From: Leucobacter rhizosphaerae
GTDB taxonomy: Bacteria; Actinomycetota; Actinomycetes; Actinomycetales; Microbacteriaceae
Direction of reading: 5' to 3'
NCBI RefSeq assembly: GCF_022919175.1
Contig: NZ_CP095043.1
Location: 3,224,001-3,288,000, forward strand
Length of the DNA stretch: 64,000 bases
Under the pieces are notes generated by a model that saw only the letters and a program-made list of their open reading frames with translations, did no database searches and had not been told where the DNA came from. Made by a program: the position numbers and the translations under genes. This document shows, one piece after another, positions 51,391 through 61,418 of the stretch; the first letter of the stretch is position 1; each line of letters begins with the position of its first letter.

Positions 51391-51406
51391 CGTCTCGCGC
51401 TGGAAC

Positions 51407-51886
51407 CTAGCCGGCGGCGCAGACCTCCTGCAGGTTGGTGCCCGCCTCCATGAGCGCCGAGGCGCGCGTCTCGAGCGACGCCGCGAGCTCCTCGGACTCC
51501 GCCTGGAGCGCCTCGAGCTCGGCCATCGCGTCGGGGTCGGTCGCGTCGATGCTGCTCATGTCGGGGAGCTTGTAGCCGGCGAGCTCCTCGCTCATGCCCG
51601 CGAACTCGTCGGCGACGGAGGCGAGCGCCTCGGAGACCTCGGGGTTGGTGACCTTGGCCTGTGCATCGTCGAGCGCCTTGTTGACCGGCTCGAACATGGT
51701 CGCGAGGTCGCCATTGCCCGACATCGCGTCGCTCATCAGCGACTGCATCTCGCTGTTGGCCTCGCTGACGGTCGTGTCGGCGATCTTGCAGGCGTCGGCC
51801 ACGCTCTGGCCGCCCGAGCATGCGGCGAGGGTCGAAGCGAGGGCGAGAGCGGCAACAACTGCGCCGATGCGTCGTGTGGACTTCAT
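51407..51886 (-). CDS. Small lipoprotein B (paralogue of lipoprotein A)
   Basis: 159 residues from the ATG at 51886 (aaggagtacacacgc upstream); the longer frame upstream overlaps the small membrane protein gene. Lipobox STLAAC near residue 22. Mature part: ADACKIADTTVSEANSEMQSLM near the N-terminus and TNLQEVCAAG at the end, matching lipoprotein A's Cys positions and tail. Predominantly helical. Unknown function; surface-exposed on the membrane. Confidence 0.78.
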   Translation of the reverse strand: MKSTRRIGAVVAALALASTLAACSGGQSVADACKIADTTVSEANSEMQSLMSDAMSGNGDLATMFEPVNKALDDAQAKVTNPEVSEALASVADEFAGMSEELAGYKLPDMSSIDATDPDAMAELEALQAESEELAASLETRASALMEAGTNLQEVCAAG

Positions 51887-51962
51887 GCGTGTGTACTCCT
51901 TGGTTCGGTGTGCGATCTCGTGTTCACGGGAATGCTCGATCCCCCCGAACCCCGGAAACAGC

Positions 51963-52205
51963 CTATCGGTCGACGGGAGCGAGCGAAATCGGGGCGGGGG
52001 CCTTGATCTTTGCGGTGATTGCTGCATAGGCTCCGGACCACCCGGATCCCAGTGCGGCTGCCGCTGCGCTCGCCGCGACCATTTGTCCACCAGATCCGGC
52101 CTGGGCGGCGAACACGAACCAGACTGCGGCGGCGACGATGCCCAGGATCGCGGCGGCGGAGATCCATTTCAGTGTGACTCGCAGTTTCGACGTGCGGTGA
52201 TCCAT
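51963..52205 (-). CDS. Small membrane protein
   Basis: 80 residues, ATG at 52205 preceded by gaaagaggg. Basic N-terminus (MDHRTSKLRVTLKW), then two hydrophobic segments (about 15-33 and 41-62) separated by a Gly-rich turn, and a Pro-rich tail. No family recognised. Upstream of lipoprotein B on the same strand, 76 bp apart, so may be co-expressed. Confidence 0.6.
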   Translation of the reverse strand: MDHRTSKLRVTLKWISAAAILGIVAAAVWFVFAAQAGSGGQMVAASAAAAALGSGWSGAYAAITAKIKAPAPISLAPVDR

Positions 52206-52365
52206 CTCGGGCCCTCTTTCCTTCGGCTGAACGGTGCGTCGAGGGTTCTATCGCACCACATCGGAACCGCCGTCACCTCCGCCGTGCGGGGGAACGTGCA
52301 CCGCCGCGAGGCGGAGGCGAGGCTCGGCACGGGAGCGACTGGGAACCGCTCGGAGACGCGATCAC

Positions 52366-52377
52366 TAGGCTGGTCGT
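52366..52377 (+). promoter_or_regulatory. -10 box implying a leaderless mazG message
   Basis: taggct at 52366-52371 ends 6 nt before the mazG ATG, and no Shine-Dalgarno precedes the ATG. This spacing puts the transcription start at or next to the start codon. Confidence 0.45.
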
Positions 52378-53193
52378 ATGGTCAGCGCGCGCGAGGAAGC
52401 CCAGGATCCATCGGCCGGCACGGCGAAGTCGGAGGCTGCGCACGACGCCGCGGGCCCCGCAGACACCACCGATGCCGCAGACACCACCGAGGCCATGGCA
52501 CTCACCGACGCCGCACGGGCGCTCGCTCGAGTGGCCGCGACGGTGCGTCGTATGGTGTCGCCCGGCGGCTGTGCGTGGCACGAGGAGCAGACCCACGCAT
52601 CGCTCACCCCGTTCCTGGTGGAGGAGACCGCCGAGTTCATCGACGCGATCGAGCGCGAGCTGCCCGCCGACGAGGTGCAGGGCGAGCTCGGGGACGTGCT
52701 CTACCAGGTGCTCTTCCACGCAACCATCGCCGAGCGGGACGGCGAGGGATACGACCTCGCCGCCGTCGCCGACACGCTGAACGACAAGCTCATAGCCCGG
52801 CACCCGCACGTCTTCGGCGATCGCGGGTACATGACCGTCGAGGAGTTGCATGCGGAGTGGGAGCGGCTGAAGGAGGACGCGGCGGGGGAGGAGCGCGGAT
52901 CCCGCAGCCCGCTCGAGGGGATCCCCGCGGGCATGCCGTCGCTCGCGCGTGCTGCGAAGGTCGTGGAGCGCCTGAAGCGCGCGCGCCTCATCGATCCCGG
53001 TGCCAGTGGCAGTTCGCCCGAGGATCCGCTGTCGACGGCGATCGGCGCCGACGAGCAGCGGCTCGCCGAGTTCGGGATCGGCGACGCGATGCTCGCGCTC
53101 GTCACCCGGGCCAACGCCGCGGGGGTCGATCCGGATCGCGCGCTGCGCCGTGCGGTCGACCGCATGGCCGCCCGTGTGCTGCATACCGAGTAG
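52378..53193 (+). CDS. mazG: MazG nucleoside triphosphate pyrophosphohydrolase
   Basis: 271 residues. A 40-residue Ala/Asp/Thr-rich extension precedes the first MazG domain: SPGGCAWHEEQTHASLTPFLVEETAEFIDAIE, with Glu ligands in EExxE, then GELGDVLYQVLFHATIAE with ExxD. The second half (HVFGDRGYMTVEELHAEWERLKE) is the degenerate C-terminal MazG region. It hydrolyses NTPs to NMP and PPi, cleaning the nucleotide pool or modulating stringent signalling. GCAWHEEQTH replaces the usual CPWDREQTH. Single gene. Confidence 0.92.
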   Translation: MVSAREEAQDPSAGTAKSEAAHDAAGPADTTDAADTTEAMALTDAARALARVAATVRRMVSPGGCAWHEEQTHASLTPFLVEETAEFIDAIERELPADEVQGELGDVLYQVLFHATIAERDGEGYDLAAVADTLNDKLIARHPHVFGDRGYMTVEELHAEWERLKEDAAGEERGSRSPLEGIPAGMPSLARAAKVVERLKRARLIDPGASGSSPEDPLSTAIGADEQRLAEFGIGDAMLALVTRANAAGVDPDRALRRAVDRMAARVLHTE

Positions 53194-53392
53194 CCTCGCA
53201 TCGGCACTGGCCGGGTGATGCCGGGGTGGTGCCCAGGGTGGTGCCCGGGTGACGCCCGCACCGACGAGTTGACAGCGAACGAGGCCCGCGCGTGACATAG
53301 GCTGGGAGCGGAAAGCGGTGCGCAGTGAAGCCGGAGCCAGCACGCAGGGCCAGGTCCGCACCGGATGATCACTCCGGAGAGGATGTCGCGTC

Positions 53393-55213
53393 GTGGCCAA
53401 AGCAGCAGGGTATCGGAAGCTCACGGTTGCGGTGGCCGCGATCGGTGTGGCATCCCTGACGCTCGTCGGGTGCGCCCCCGGCGGTCTCGGTGGTTCGAGC
53501 GGAGCGGCCGGTTCGGACGGCTGCACCCCCGTGGTGGTCGCCACCTCCTCCGAGAAGGTCAACCTCATGGAGGAGCTGGGCGAGGCGTTCACCGAGTCGT
53601 CGCATTACTCGGGGCTCGAGGAGTGCGCCACGGTGCTTCCGGTCAATGTCGCCTCGGGCAAGGCCGCTGAATACCTGTCCGACTCCACGGCCGAGTGGGC
53701 GCTCGGGGCCGACACCGCACCCTCGGTGTGGTCGCCCGCCTCCACGGTCTGGACCGACCGTGTCGCCTCGATCGCCGGGGAGAAGGTCGTCGCGGGCGCC
53801 GAGAGCTTCACGAAGACGCCGGTCGTGTTCGGCATGCCGGAGTCGATGGCGCAGGCACTCGGATACCCCGACACCCCGATCAGCCTGCAGCAGATCCACG
53901 ACCTCATCGCGAGCCCCGACGGCTGGGGTGCCGAGGGCAAGCCCATGTGGGGCACGTTCAAAATCGCGAAGACCAACCCGAACAGCTCGACCACCGGCCT
54001 GTCGATGCTGCTGATGCAGTCCTACGCCGCCTCCGGTAAGGCCGCGGACCTCACGGCGGCGGACGTCACGGCCGCGAAAGACTTCTCGCAGGGCTTCGAG
54101 TCCGGCGCGATCCACTACGGCGACACCACCGGCAAGGTGCTGCAGAACCTCGCCGATCGGGCGTCGGGATCCGGATCCTCCTATGTCAGTGCGATCGCGC
54201 TCGAGGAGACCTCGCTCTTCAACTACAACCTGGGCAACCCCGACTCGCACACGGTGCAGCCGGGGGAGACGCTCACGCCCCCCGACGAGAAGCTCGTGGC
54301 CGTGTACCCGAGCGAGGGGTCGATGTGGAGCGACAACCCCGCGGTCGTGCTGAATGCGGACTGGGTCACCCCGGAGCAGCAGACGGCCGCGACGGCGTTC
54401 GTCGAGTTCCTGCAGACCCCGGAGGCCCAGGCGATCCTGCCGAAGTACGGCTTCCGCCCGCTCGACGACTCGGCGGACGTCAGCGAGTATCTCAACGCGG
54501 ACGTCGGGATCGATCCCGCGCAGCCGACCGTGACCCTGCCGCGGCCCGCCCCCGACGTCGTCTCGACGGCGATCGACCAGTGGGCCTCGATCCGGAAGCC
54601 CTCGGCGATCCTGCAGCTCATCGACATCTCCGGGTCGATGGACGAGGGGATCGGCGACGGGCGCAGTCGCCTCGACGGCGCGATTGAGGGCTCGGCGGCG
54701 ACGCTCGGCCAGATCCGTCCCACCGATGAGATCGGCGTCTGGGCGTTCACGACCGGGTTGCGCTCGAGCATCGACGACCAGACGGTCGACGGCATCGGCG
54801 TCGTGCGCCCGTTCGGGGAGCTCGGCGGCGACAAGGAGGGCCTGCAGAACGACATCGAGGATCTCGCGAACAGCCAGCGCGCCGGGACCCCGATGTACGA
54901 CGCGATCTCCGCGGCCTACGACTACATGAAGACCCACGCCGAGGCGGGACGGATCAACGCGATCGTCGTGCTGTCGGACGGCGAGGACACGGACTCGCTC
55001 ACGCGCCTCGACACGCTGATCCAGAAGATCAACGCGGATCAGAAGGAGGGCGGCAACGATAAGCCGGTGCGCATCTTCGCGATCGCGTACTCGCAGTCGG
55101 CCGACGTCGAGTCGCTGGAGAAGCTGGCGCGGGCGTCGGGCGGCCAGGTCTTCGACGCCACCGATCCGGAAAAGATCACCGAGACCTTCCAGTCCGTCAT
55201 GAACAACTTCTAA
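53393..55213 (+). CDS. Lipoprotein combining a substrate-binding-protein domain with a von Willebrand factor A domain
   Basis: 606 residues, GTG at 53393. Lipobox TLVGC (Cys27). Residues ~45-375 resemble a type-2 periplasmic binding protein (molybdate/sulfate-like class): VVVATSSEKVNLMEELGEAF, AEYLSDSTAEWALG, AATAFVEFLQTPEAQAILPKYGFRP. Residues ~403-606 are a VWA domain with an intact MIDAS: DISGS (411-415), Thr499 in AGTP, and DGED (529-532). Exposed outside the membrane, it could present metal-dependent adhesion to a partner. A TTGACA box lies at 53269-53274. First of a three-gene unit with a membrane protein and TelA. Confidence 0.88.
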   Translation: MAKAAGYRKLTVAVAAIGVASLTLVGCAPGGLGGSSGAAGSDGCTPVVVATSSEKVNLMEELGEAFTESSHYSGLEECATVLPVNVASGKAAEYLSDSTAEWALGADTAPSVWSPASTVWTDRVASIAGEKVVAGAESFTKTPVVFGMPESMAQALGYPDTPISLQQIHDLIASPDGWGAEGKPMWGTFKIAKTNPNSSTTGLSMLLMQSYAASGKAADLTAADVTAAKDFSQGFESGAIHYGDTTGKVLQNLADRASGSGSSYVSAIALEETSLFNYNLGNPDSHTVQPGETLTPPDEKLVAVYPSEGSMWSDNPAVVLNADWVTPEQQTAATAFVEFLQTPEAQAILPKYGFRPLDDSADVSEYLNADVGIDPAQPTVTLPRPAPDVVSTAIDQWASIRKPSAILQLIDISGSMDEGIGDGRSRLDGAIEGSAATLGQIRPTDEIGVWAFTTGLRSSIDDQTVDGIGVVRPFGELGGDKEGLQNDIEDLANSQRAGTPMYDAISAAYDYMKTHAEAGRINAIVVLSDGEDTDSLTRLDTLIQKINADQKEGGNDKPVRIFAIAYSQSADVESLEKLARASGGQVFDATDPEKITETFQSVMNNF

Positions 55214-55222
55214 GCTGCGAAC

Positions 55223-56308
55223 GTGAGATTCCTCGAGACGATCCGCTCGGCGGCGGCCGCCACCGGGATCGCTGCGGCGTGCCTTGTGGGCGTCGCGGCG
55301 CCGGCGGTCGCGGCGCCCGTGCACGCCGTCACCGATGCGAACGAGATCGTCGAGGCCTGCGGCACGCAGTCGGTGTGCCTCTTCGACGGCGCCACGATCT
55401 CGAACGCCCCCGAGCTCGCGAGCGCGCTGCCCGAGGGCGTCCGGGTGATCGTGATCCCGGAGCCGAATCAGGCCGAGAGTGTGCAGTCGAGTGTCATCGC
55501 GACGCAGGTGCAGGCGGCGACCGGCGCCGAGACCGTGATCATCATCGAGGATCGTGCGAAGGATCGGTTCTCGGTCGCTTCCGACGGCGACGCGACCGCG
55601 ATCACGGAGGCGCTCTACTCACAGGGTGAATCGGATGGCGGGATCGCGGTGGCGGCGATCGGCGAGACGCTCGTGCCCGGCTCACCGGCGCAAGCCCCCG
55701 GCGTCGGATTCGACGGCACGGCCGTGATCTTCGGCGCCGTCGCGCTCATCGCGGTCGCGGGTGCGACCCTCGGTGTGATCCTCTTCGCCCGGCGGCGCCG
55801 GAACGCGCGCGGGCACACCTCGCGGGTGCGGTCGGCCCGGCTCGAGAAGGAGCTCACCGCGGCGCTGAACGGCGAGGACGGCGCGTACATCCAGGACTCG
55901 ATCGAGCAGCTCGATCGATGGTCGGCCCCGTTCCCCACGATCGGCCCCCGCGTGACCGGGATGACCCGCCACGTCTCCGAGCTGTTCGTGCGGGTGCACA
56001 AGCGAGGATCCGACCAGCAGCTCCGACTGCTGCAGTCGAAGTACAAGGACACGCTCTCCAAACTGCGCAAGGCGCTGAACGACGACTACTACGGCGACAT
56101 CGTGCAGAACCCGCAGTACTGGAGCAACCCCGAGGGTCGACTTGCCGAGGTCAGCCTCGCGATCGACTCCGTCGACCAGCAGGCCGTCGAGAACATCCGC
56201 CAGGTGAACGAGTCGCGGGATCTCGAGTTCAAGGTGGCACTCGACTCCCTCATCCAGACCGTCAATCAAGCCAAGCTGTCGGACGTCTACACCGACCGCG
56301 AGCAGTAG
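55223..56308 (+). CDS. Exported single-pass membrane protein of the VWA-TelA unit
   Basis: 361 residues, GTG at 55223, 9 bp after the VWA stop. Signal peptide (about 1-31, PAVAAP), an extracytoplasmic domain of ~130 residues with alternating beta/alpha pattern (VRVIVIPE...TVIIIEDRAKDRFSVASDG), one transmembrane helix (166-189), a basic RRRR stop-transfer, and a ~170-residue cytoplasmic helical domain. The outer domain looks TPM/DUF6676-like to me, at low certainty. It could transmit a signal from the outside lipoprotein to cytoplasmic TelA. Position 26 bp before telA supports one operon. Confidence 0.75.
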   Translation: MRFLETIRSAAAATGIAAACLVGVAAPAVAAPVHAVTDANEIVEACGTQSVCLFDGATISNAPELASALPEGVRVIVIPEPNQAESVQSSVIATQVQAATGAETVIIIEDRAKDRFSVASDGDATAITEALYSQGESDGGIAVAAIGETLVPGSPAQAPGVGFDGTAVIFGAVALIAVAGATLGVILFARRRRNARGHTSRVRSARLEKELTAALNGEDGAYIQDSIEQLDRWSAPFPTIGPRVTGMTRHVSELFVRVHKRGSDQQLRLLQSKYKDTLSKLRKALNDDYYGDIVQNPQYWSNPEGRLAEVSLAIDSVDQQAVENIRQVNESRDLEFKVALDSLIQTVNQAKLSDVYTDREQ

Positions 56309-56334
56309 TCCCACGCCCCACACAGGAGGAACGC

Positions 56335-57699
56335 ATGTCCGACGAACCGCAAACCGTGGCCATCGACTTCGCCGCGCTGATCGAGCCCGGTGACACGCAG
56401 GCGACCGAGGTGCAGGCGACGCCCCTGGAGCGCGCGATCGCCGACGCTCCGGGGACCGATGCGGCGGCCGCCCGCCCCGAGGATGCGGCGTTCACGTTCC
56501 GCAGCCTGCTGACCCCGAAGCAGCTCGAGGATCTCGAGCGCGGCGCGCCCGTGCTGGCGAAGAAGTTCATCGACGACGTGAACCAGATCGTGTCGTTCGG
56601 CGGGCCGGTCATGGAGAAGATGAACAGCGCCTCCGTGCAGCTGCTCGAGGCGCAGCGCGACATCAAGATCCCCGAGGCCGACGCCGTGGTGAACGACATG
56701 CTGCGCACGATGGACGGCTTCGAGAAGAAGTGGCGGTCGCAGAAGCTCGAGGACGCGGTGAACACCGTCGTCGGCTGGTTCAAGAAGACGAAGTACACGC
56801 TGTCGACGATGGTGCGCGAGTCCCGACCCATCTCCGACAAGATCGACCTCGCCGAGGTGAAACTGCAGGAGATGGAGTCGGCGCTCGCCGACAACATCGC
56901 TCGCGGGCAGCTGCTCCATGAGCAGACCCTCGCGCACATGGATGACGTCGTCGCGGTGCTCGCGGCGCTGGAGCAGGTGATCCAGGAACTGCGCGAGGAC
57001 TTTGACGAGGTCGATGTGCTGCTGCGCGACGCCGAGGCGGCGAAAGCCGAGTCGGTCGTCTACCGCGACGAGACCATCTCCGTGTCCGAGCTCCGCGAGA
57101 TCCACAGCAAGCTGTCGTTCGTGCTCTCCGAGACCGAGAAGTCGTGGTCGGACTGGCGCACCCAGTTCTTCCTGGGCTTCGCGCACGCGCCGGCCACCCG
57201 CAACCTCATCGTGACGACGTTCGCGCTGCGCCGTCGCCTCGCGACCTTCCGCACCATGGGTCTGCCGTCGGCCCGGCAGTCGCTCGTGATGTGGCAGCAG
57301 GCGGTGTTCGCCCGCGAGGGTGCCGAGCTCGGCACAGCGGTCCAGGAGGGCACGAACAAGCTCATCCAGGGGGCGTTCGCGGAGACCGCGAAGTCCGTCG
57401 AGGCCGTGGCGAACGCGTCCCAGGCTCCGGTCATCACCGAGGACACGATTTGGGCCGTCATCGATTCCGTGAAAGCGCAGTGCGCGGCGATCGTGACGGC
57501 GGATCGTGCCGGGCGGGCGCTCCGTGCGCGGAACCTCCAGGCGCTCGAGCGCGGCGAGGCCACCATCGAGGACGCCGTGATCGCGTCGCAGCGCGCCGTG
57601 GCGAATGCGAGCCGGTCGACCCCCGCGGTCGCGGCGGGGGATCGCGGTGCGGCGTCGGCCGACGCCGGTGACGACCTCCTCAACAAGCTCACCAACTAG
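56335..57699 (+). CDS. telA: TelA family protein (toxic anion resistance / envelope stress)
   Basis: 454 residues from the ATG at 56335 (aggagga upstream). PF05816 pattern: LTPKQLEDLERGAPVLAKKFIDDVNQIVSFG, then the coiled-coil core FEKKWRSQKLEDAVNTVVGWFKKTKYTLSTMVRESRPISDKIDLAEVKLQEME and LRRRLATFRTMGLPSARQSLVMWQQAV. No membrane segment. TelA proteins are linked to tellurite, cell-wall antibiotic and bacteriocin tolerance; mechanism unknown. Here it is the cytoplasmic member of a VWA lipoprotein / membrane protein / TelA unit, with no terC/terD genes nearby. Confidence 0.92.
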   Translation: MSDEPQTVAIDFAALIEPGDTQATEVQATPLERAIADAPGTDAAAARPEDAAFTFRSLLTPKQLEDLERGAPVLAKKFIDDVNQIVSFGGPVMEKMNSASVQLLEAQRDIKIPEADAVVNDMLRTMDGFEKKWRSQKLEDAVNTVVGWFKKTKYTLSTMVRESRPISDKIDLAEVKLQEMESALADNIARGQLLHEQTLAHMDDVVAVLAALEQVIQELREDFDEVDVLLRDAEAAKAESVVYRDETISVSELREIHSKLSFVLSETEKSWSDWRTQFFLGFAHAPATRNLIVTTFALRRRLATFRTMGLPSARQSLVMWQQAVFAREGAELGTAVQEGTNKLIQGAFAETAKSVEAVANASQAPVITEDTIWAVIDSVKAQCAAIVTADRAGRALRARNLQALERGEATIEDAVIASQRAVANASRSTPAVAAGDRGAASADAGDDLLNKLTN

Positions 57700-57731
57700 C
57701 AGGATCTCTGGGACTCCCGGGATCCTGTGAC

Positions 57732-57795
57732 CTTGGGGTCTTGGGGTCTTGGGGTCTTGGGTTCCTGGGTTCCTGGGTTCCTGGGTTCCTGGGTT
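57732..57795. repeat. Eight tandem 8-bp repeats
   Basis: Three copies of cttggggt, one cttgggtt and four cctgggtt, uninterrupted. The gradual change across units suggests slippage plus point mutation. Lies 33 bp after the telA stop in a 436-bp gene-free gap. Confidence 0.85.
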
Positions 57796-57799
57796 TCCT

Positions 57800-57927
57800 G
57801 GTGTGAGCGATTTCTGTTGCACCTCCCAGGATCCTGCCCCGAATTCGCTCACACCCGGGCTGCCTCGTCGCGGTGTGAGCGATTTTTGGGGTCTGGCGCG
57901 AGATTGAACCCCGAATTCGCTCACACC
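57800..57927. repeat. Two tandem palindromic elements with ggtgtgagcgattt arms
   Basis: Element 1 spans 57800-57855 and element 2 spans 57872-57927, 72 bp apart start to start. Each begins ggtgtgagcgattt and ends ccccgaattcgctcacacc; arms pair with one mismatch or a one-base asymmetry, the interiors differ. The arm also occurs, inverted, at 34470-34483. REP-like elements are the likely explanation. Confidence 0.75.
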
Positions 57928-57963
57928 CGCTTGGGCTGGGTCGGGAATCGGCGTGGGGCCGGC

Positions 57964-58135
57964 ACATCACGCGGATCCTGCACGTCCCGCGGTCAGGAAC
58001 CGTGGGATCCATCCGCGTGAACTGAAGGATCCGCTTGGTGTGCCCCCAGCCCACCCCACCCCACCCCAGCCCAGCCCAGCCCAGCCCCCGCCCCGCGAAC
58101 CGGCCACCGCGCGTCCGCATGAAAGAATGGATCCC
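57964..58135. other. Remaining telA-hisS spacer
   Basis: Contains a further imperfect palindrome (atcacgcggatcc at 57966-57978 against ggatccatccgcgtga at 58005-58020) and a C-rich run of ccacc and ccagc repeats (about 58046-58088). No gene or clear promoter seen. Confidence 0.45.
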
Positions 58136-59443
58136 ATGGCAACCCCCGTGAATCCTCCGCGCGGCATGCGCGATTTCCTCCCCGCCGACAAGGCCCGCCG
58201 CGAGCACGCGCTCGGGGTGATCCGCGGAGTGTACCGCGCGCACGGTTTCGACGAGATCGAGACCCCCGTGGTCGAGGACTACGCACGCCTGCACGCCGGT
58301 CTCGGCGGGGACAACGAGAAGCTCTCCTTCTCGATCCTGAAGCGGGGGATCCGGCCCGAGGCATTCGAGGCCGCCGCTGCATCCGGCGACGTCGAGCAGC
58401 TGGCCGACCTCGGTCTCCGCTTCGACCTCACCGTGCCGCTCACGCGATTCTACGCCTCGCACCGAGCCGAGCTCCCCGCCGTCTTCCGCGCTATCCAGAT
58501 CGCGCCGGTCTGGCGCGCCGAGCGCCCCCAAAAGGGGCGCTACCGCCAGTTCGTGCAGGCCGACATCGACATCATCGGCGAGGCCGGGCTGCTCGCCGAG
58601 ATCGAGCTCATCACCGCCACGTCGCAGGCGTTGTCCGAGCTCGGCCTCTCGGGCTGCGTCATCCGCGTCAACGACCGGCGCATCCTCTTCGGGCTGCTGG
58701 ATCACTGCGGGTTCGCCCCCGAGACCCACGACGGCGCCCTCATCACCATCGACAAGCTCGACAAGATCGGCGCCGCGGGAGTGGTCGAGGAGCTGCGCGG
58801 GATCGACCCCGCGGCGGCCGAGCGGCTCGGCGCCGTGCTCGGCGGGATCGAGCCCGCACTCGCCGGCGACGGGATCGCGCTCACCCGCGACGCCATCACT
58901 GCGGTGCTGCCCGATGGTGCGGCAGCGGACGGCATCGCCAATCTCGCAGCCCTGGGCGAGGCGCTCGCGGGCGGGCTGCCCGACGGGGTCGCGGTGCAGT
59001 TCGACCCGACCCTCGTGCGCGGCATGGGGTACTACACCGGCACGATCTTCGAGGTCGCCCACCCGGGGTCGGGCAGTTCGGTCGGCGGTGGGGGTCGGTA
59101 CGACGGCATGGTGGGTCGGTTCTTGGGGCAGGACGTCCCCGCCGTCGGATTCTCGATCGGCTTCGAGCGTGTGGTGGATCTCATCGAGCTCCCGGAGACG
59201 GATGGACCCGACGCCGTCGTGCTCGTCCACGATGCCGAGGCCGAGTTCGCCGACCTGTTGAGCCTGAAGCGCGAGCTCGTCGAGCGCGGTCACCGGGTCC
59301 GGCTCGAGAAGCGGCAGAAGAACATGAAGACGCTGCTCGCGCGCGTCACCGCGGAAGGTTTCGCGAGTTTCGCCGCGGTGCGCCCCGGCGTTCGCGACGT
59401 CGACGCGCTGGAATTCCGCCCGCTCGCCGACGAGCGCTCCTAG
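58136..59443 (+). CDS. hisS: Histidine--tRNA ligase
   Basis: 435 residues from the ATG at 58136; an in-frame ATG at 58127 is also possible. Class II synthetase motifs: PPRGMRDFLPADKARRE, GLRFDLTVPLTRFYA, motif 2 WRAERPQKGRYRQFVQADIDIIG, histidine-specific FDPTLVRGMGYYTGTIFEVA, and motif 3 GGRYDGMVGRF...GFSIGFERV. A C-terminal anticodon-binding domain follows (AVVLVHDAEAEFADLLSLKRELVERGHRV). The segment between motifs 1 and 2 is of the shorter actinobacterial type. Confidence 0.93.
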   Translation: MATPVNPPRGMRDFLPADKARREHALGVIRGVYRAHGFDEIETPVVEDYARLHAGLGGDNEKLSFSILKRGIRPEAFEAAAASGDVEQLADLGLRFDLTVPLTRFYASHRAELPAVFRAIQIAPVWRAERPQKGRYRQFVQADIDIIGEAGLLAEIELITATSQALSELGLSGCVIRVNDRRILFGLLDHCGFAPETHDGALITIDKLDKIGAAGVVEELRGIDPAAAERLGAVLGGIEPALAGDGIALTRDAITAVLPDGAAADGIANLAALGEALAGGLPDGVAVQFDPTLVRGMGYYTGTIFEVAHPGSGSSVGGGGRYDGMVGRFLGQDVPAVGFSIGFERVVDLIELPETDGPDAVVLVHDAEAEFADLLSLKRELVERGHRVRLEKRQKNMKTLLARVTAEGFASFAAVRPGVRDVDALEFRPLADERS

Positions 59444-59543
59444 GCGCTCGCCGACCCCCCACTCCGCCCGCGAGAAACGCTTGACGGGGGAGAGGGCCGA
59501 CTGGCACTCTGTACTCCTCATTGTGTGAAATTAGGGAGTTCCT

Positions 59544-59978
59544 ATGAGTACCTCGATCTTCGTCAACATCGCCACCGCCGACCTCGAACGCGCCAAGGCG
59601 TTCTACACCGCGCTCGGGTGCGAGATCAATCCGCTCTTCACCGACGAGAACGCGGCGTGTGTCGTCTGGGACGAGCAGGTCTTCTTCATGGTGCTCACGC
59701 GCGAGTACTTCGCGACATTCACCGACAAGGTGCTCGCGGACACCGCGACCACGGCCCAGGTACTCATCGCACTCTCCCGCGAGTCGCGCGAGGCCGTGGA
59801 CGCGGTGCTCGAGGCGGGTTTGGCCGCGGGCGGATCGGAGCCCAAGGCGGCTCAGGACTACGGCTTCATGTACTCCCGCGACCTGGAGGATCCCGACGGC
59901 AACATCCTCGAGTTCCTCTACATGGATCCCGCAGCTGTGGAGCAGGGCCCCGAAGCGTTCATGGCGGACTCCGAGTAG
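59544..59978 (+). CDS. VOC-superfamily (glyoxalase-like) protein
   Basis: 144 residues, ATG at 59544 (ttagggag upstream). One pair of beta-alpha-beta-beta-beta units: IFVNIATADLERAKAFYTALGCEINPLFTDENAACVVWDEQVFFMVLT and GFMYSRDLEDPDGNILEFLYMDP, with a metal-ligand-like Glu in the last motif. The lactoylglutathione-lyase relatives of this type often lack a known substrate. Monocistronic; a ttgacg sequence lies about 60 bp upstream. Confidence 0.85.
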   Translation: MSTSIFVNIATADLERAKAFYTALGCEINPLFTDENAACVVWDEQVFFMVLTREYFATFTDKVLADTATTAQVLIALSRESREAVDAVLEAGLAAGGSEPKAAQDYGFMYSRDLEDPDGNILEFLYMDPAAVEQGPEAFMADSE

Positions 59979-61391
<1,413 letters not shown>

Positions 61392-61418
61392 CCCGCACCC
61401 CACGGAAACGACGACACG

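Noticed and set aside
57684..58130. Possible CRISPR array from repeated units before hisS
   Set aside because: Units are 8-bp contiguous repeats and two palindromes 72 bp apart, without regular repeat-spacer alternation or cas genes.
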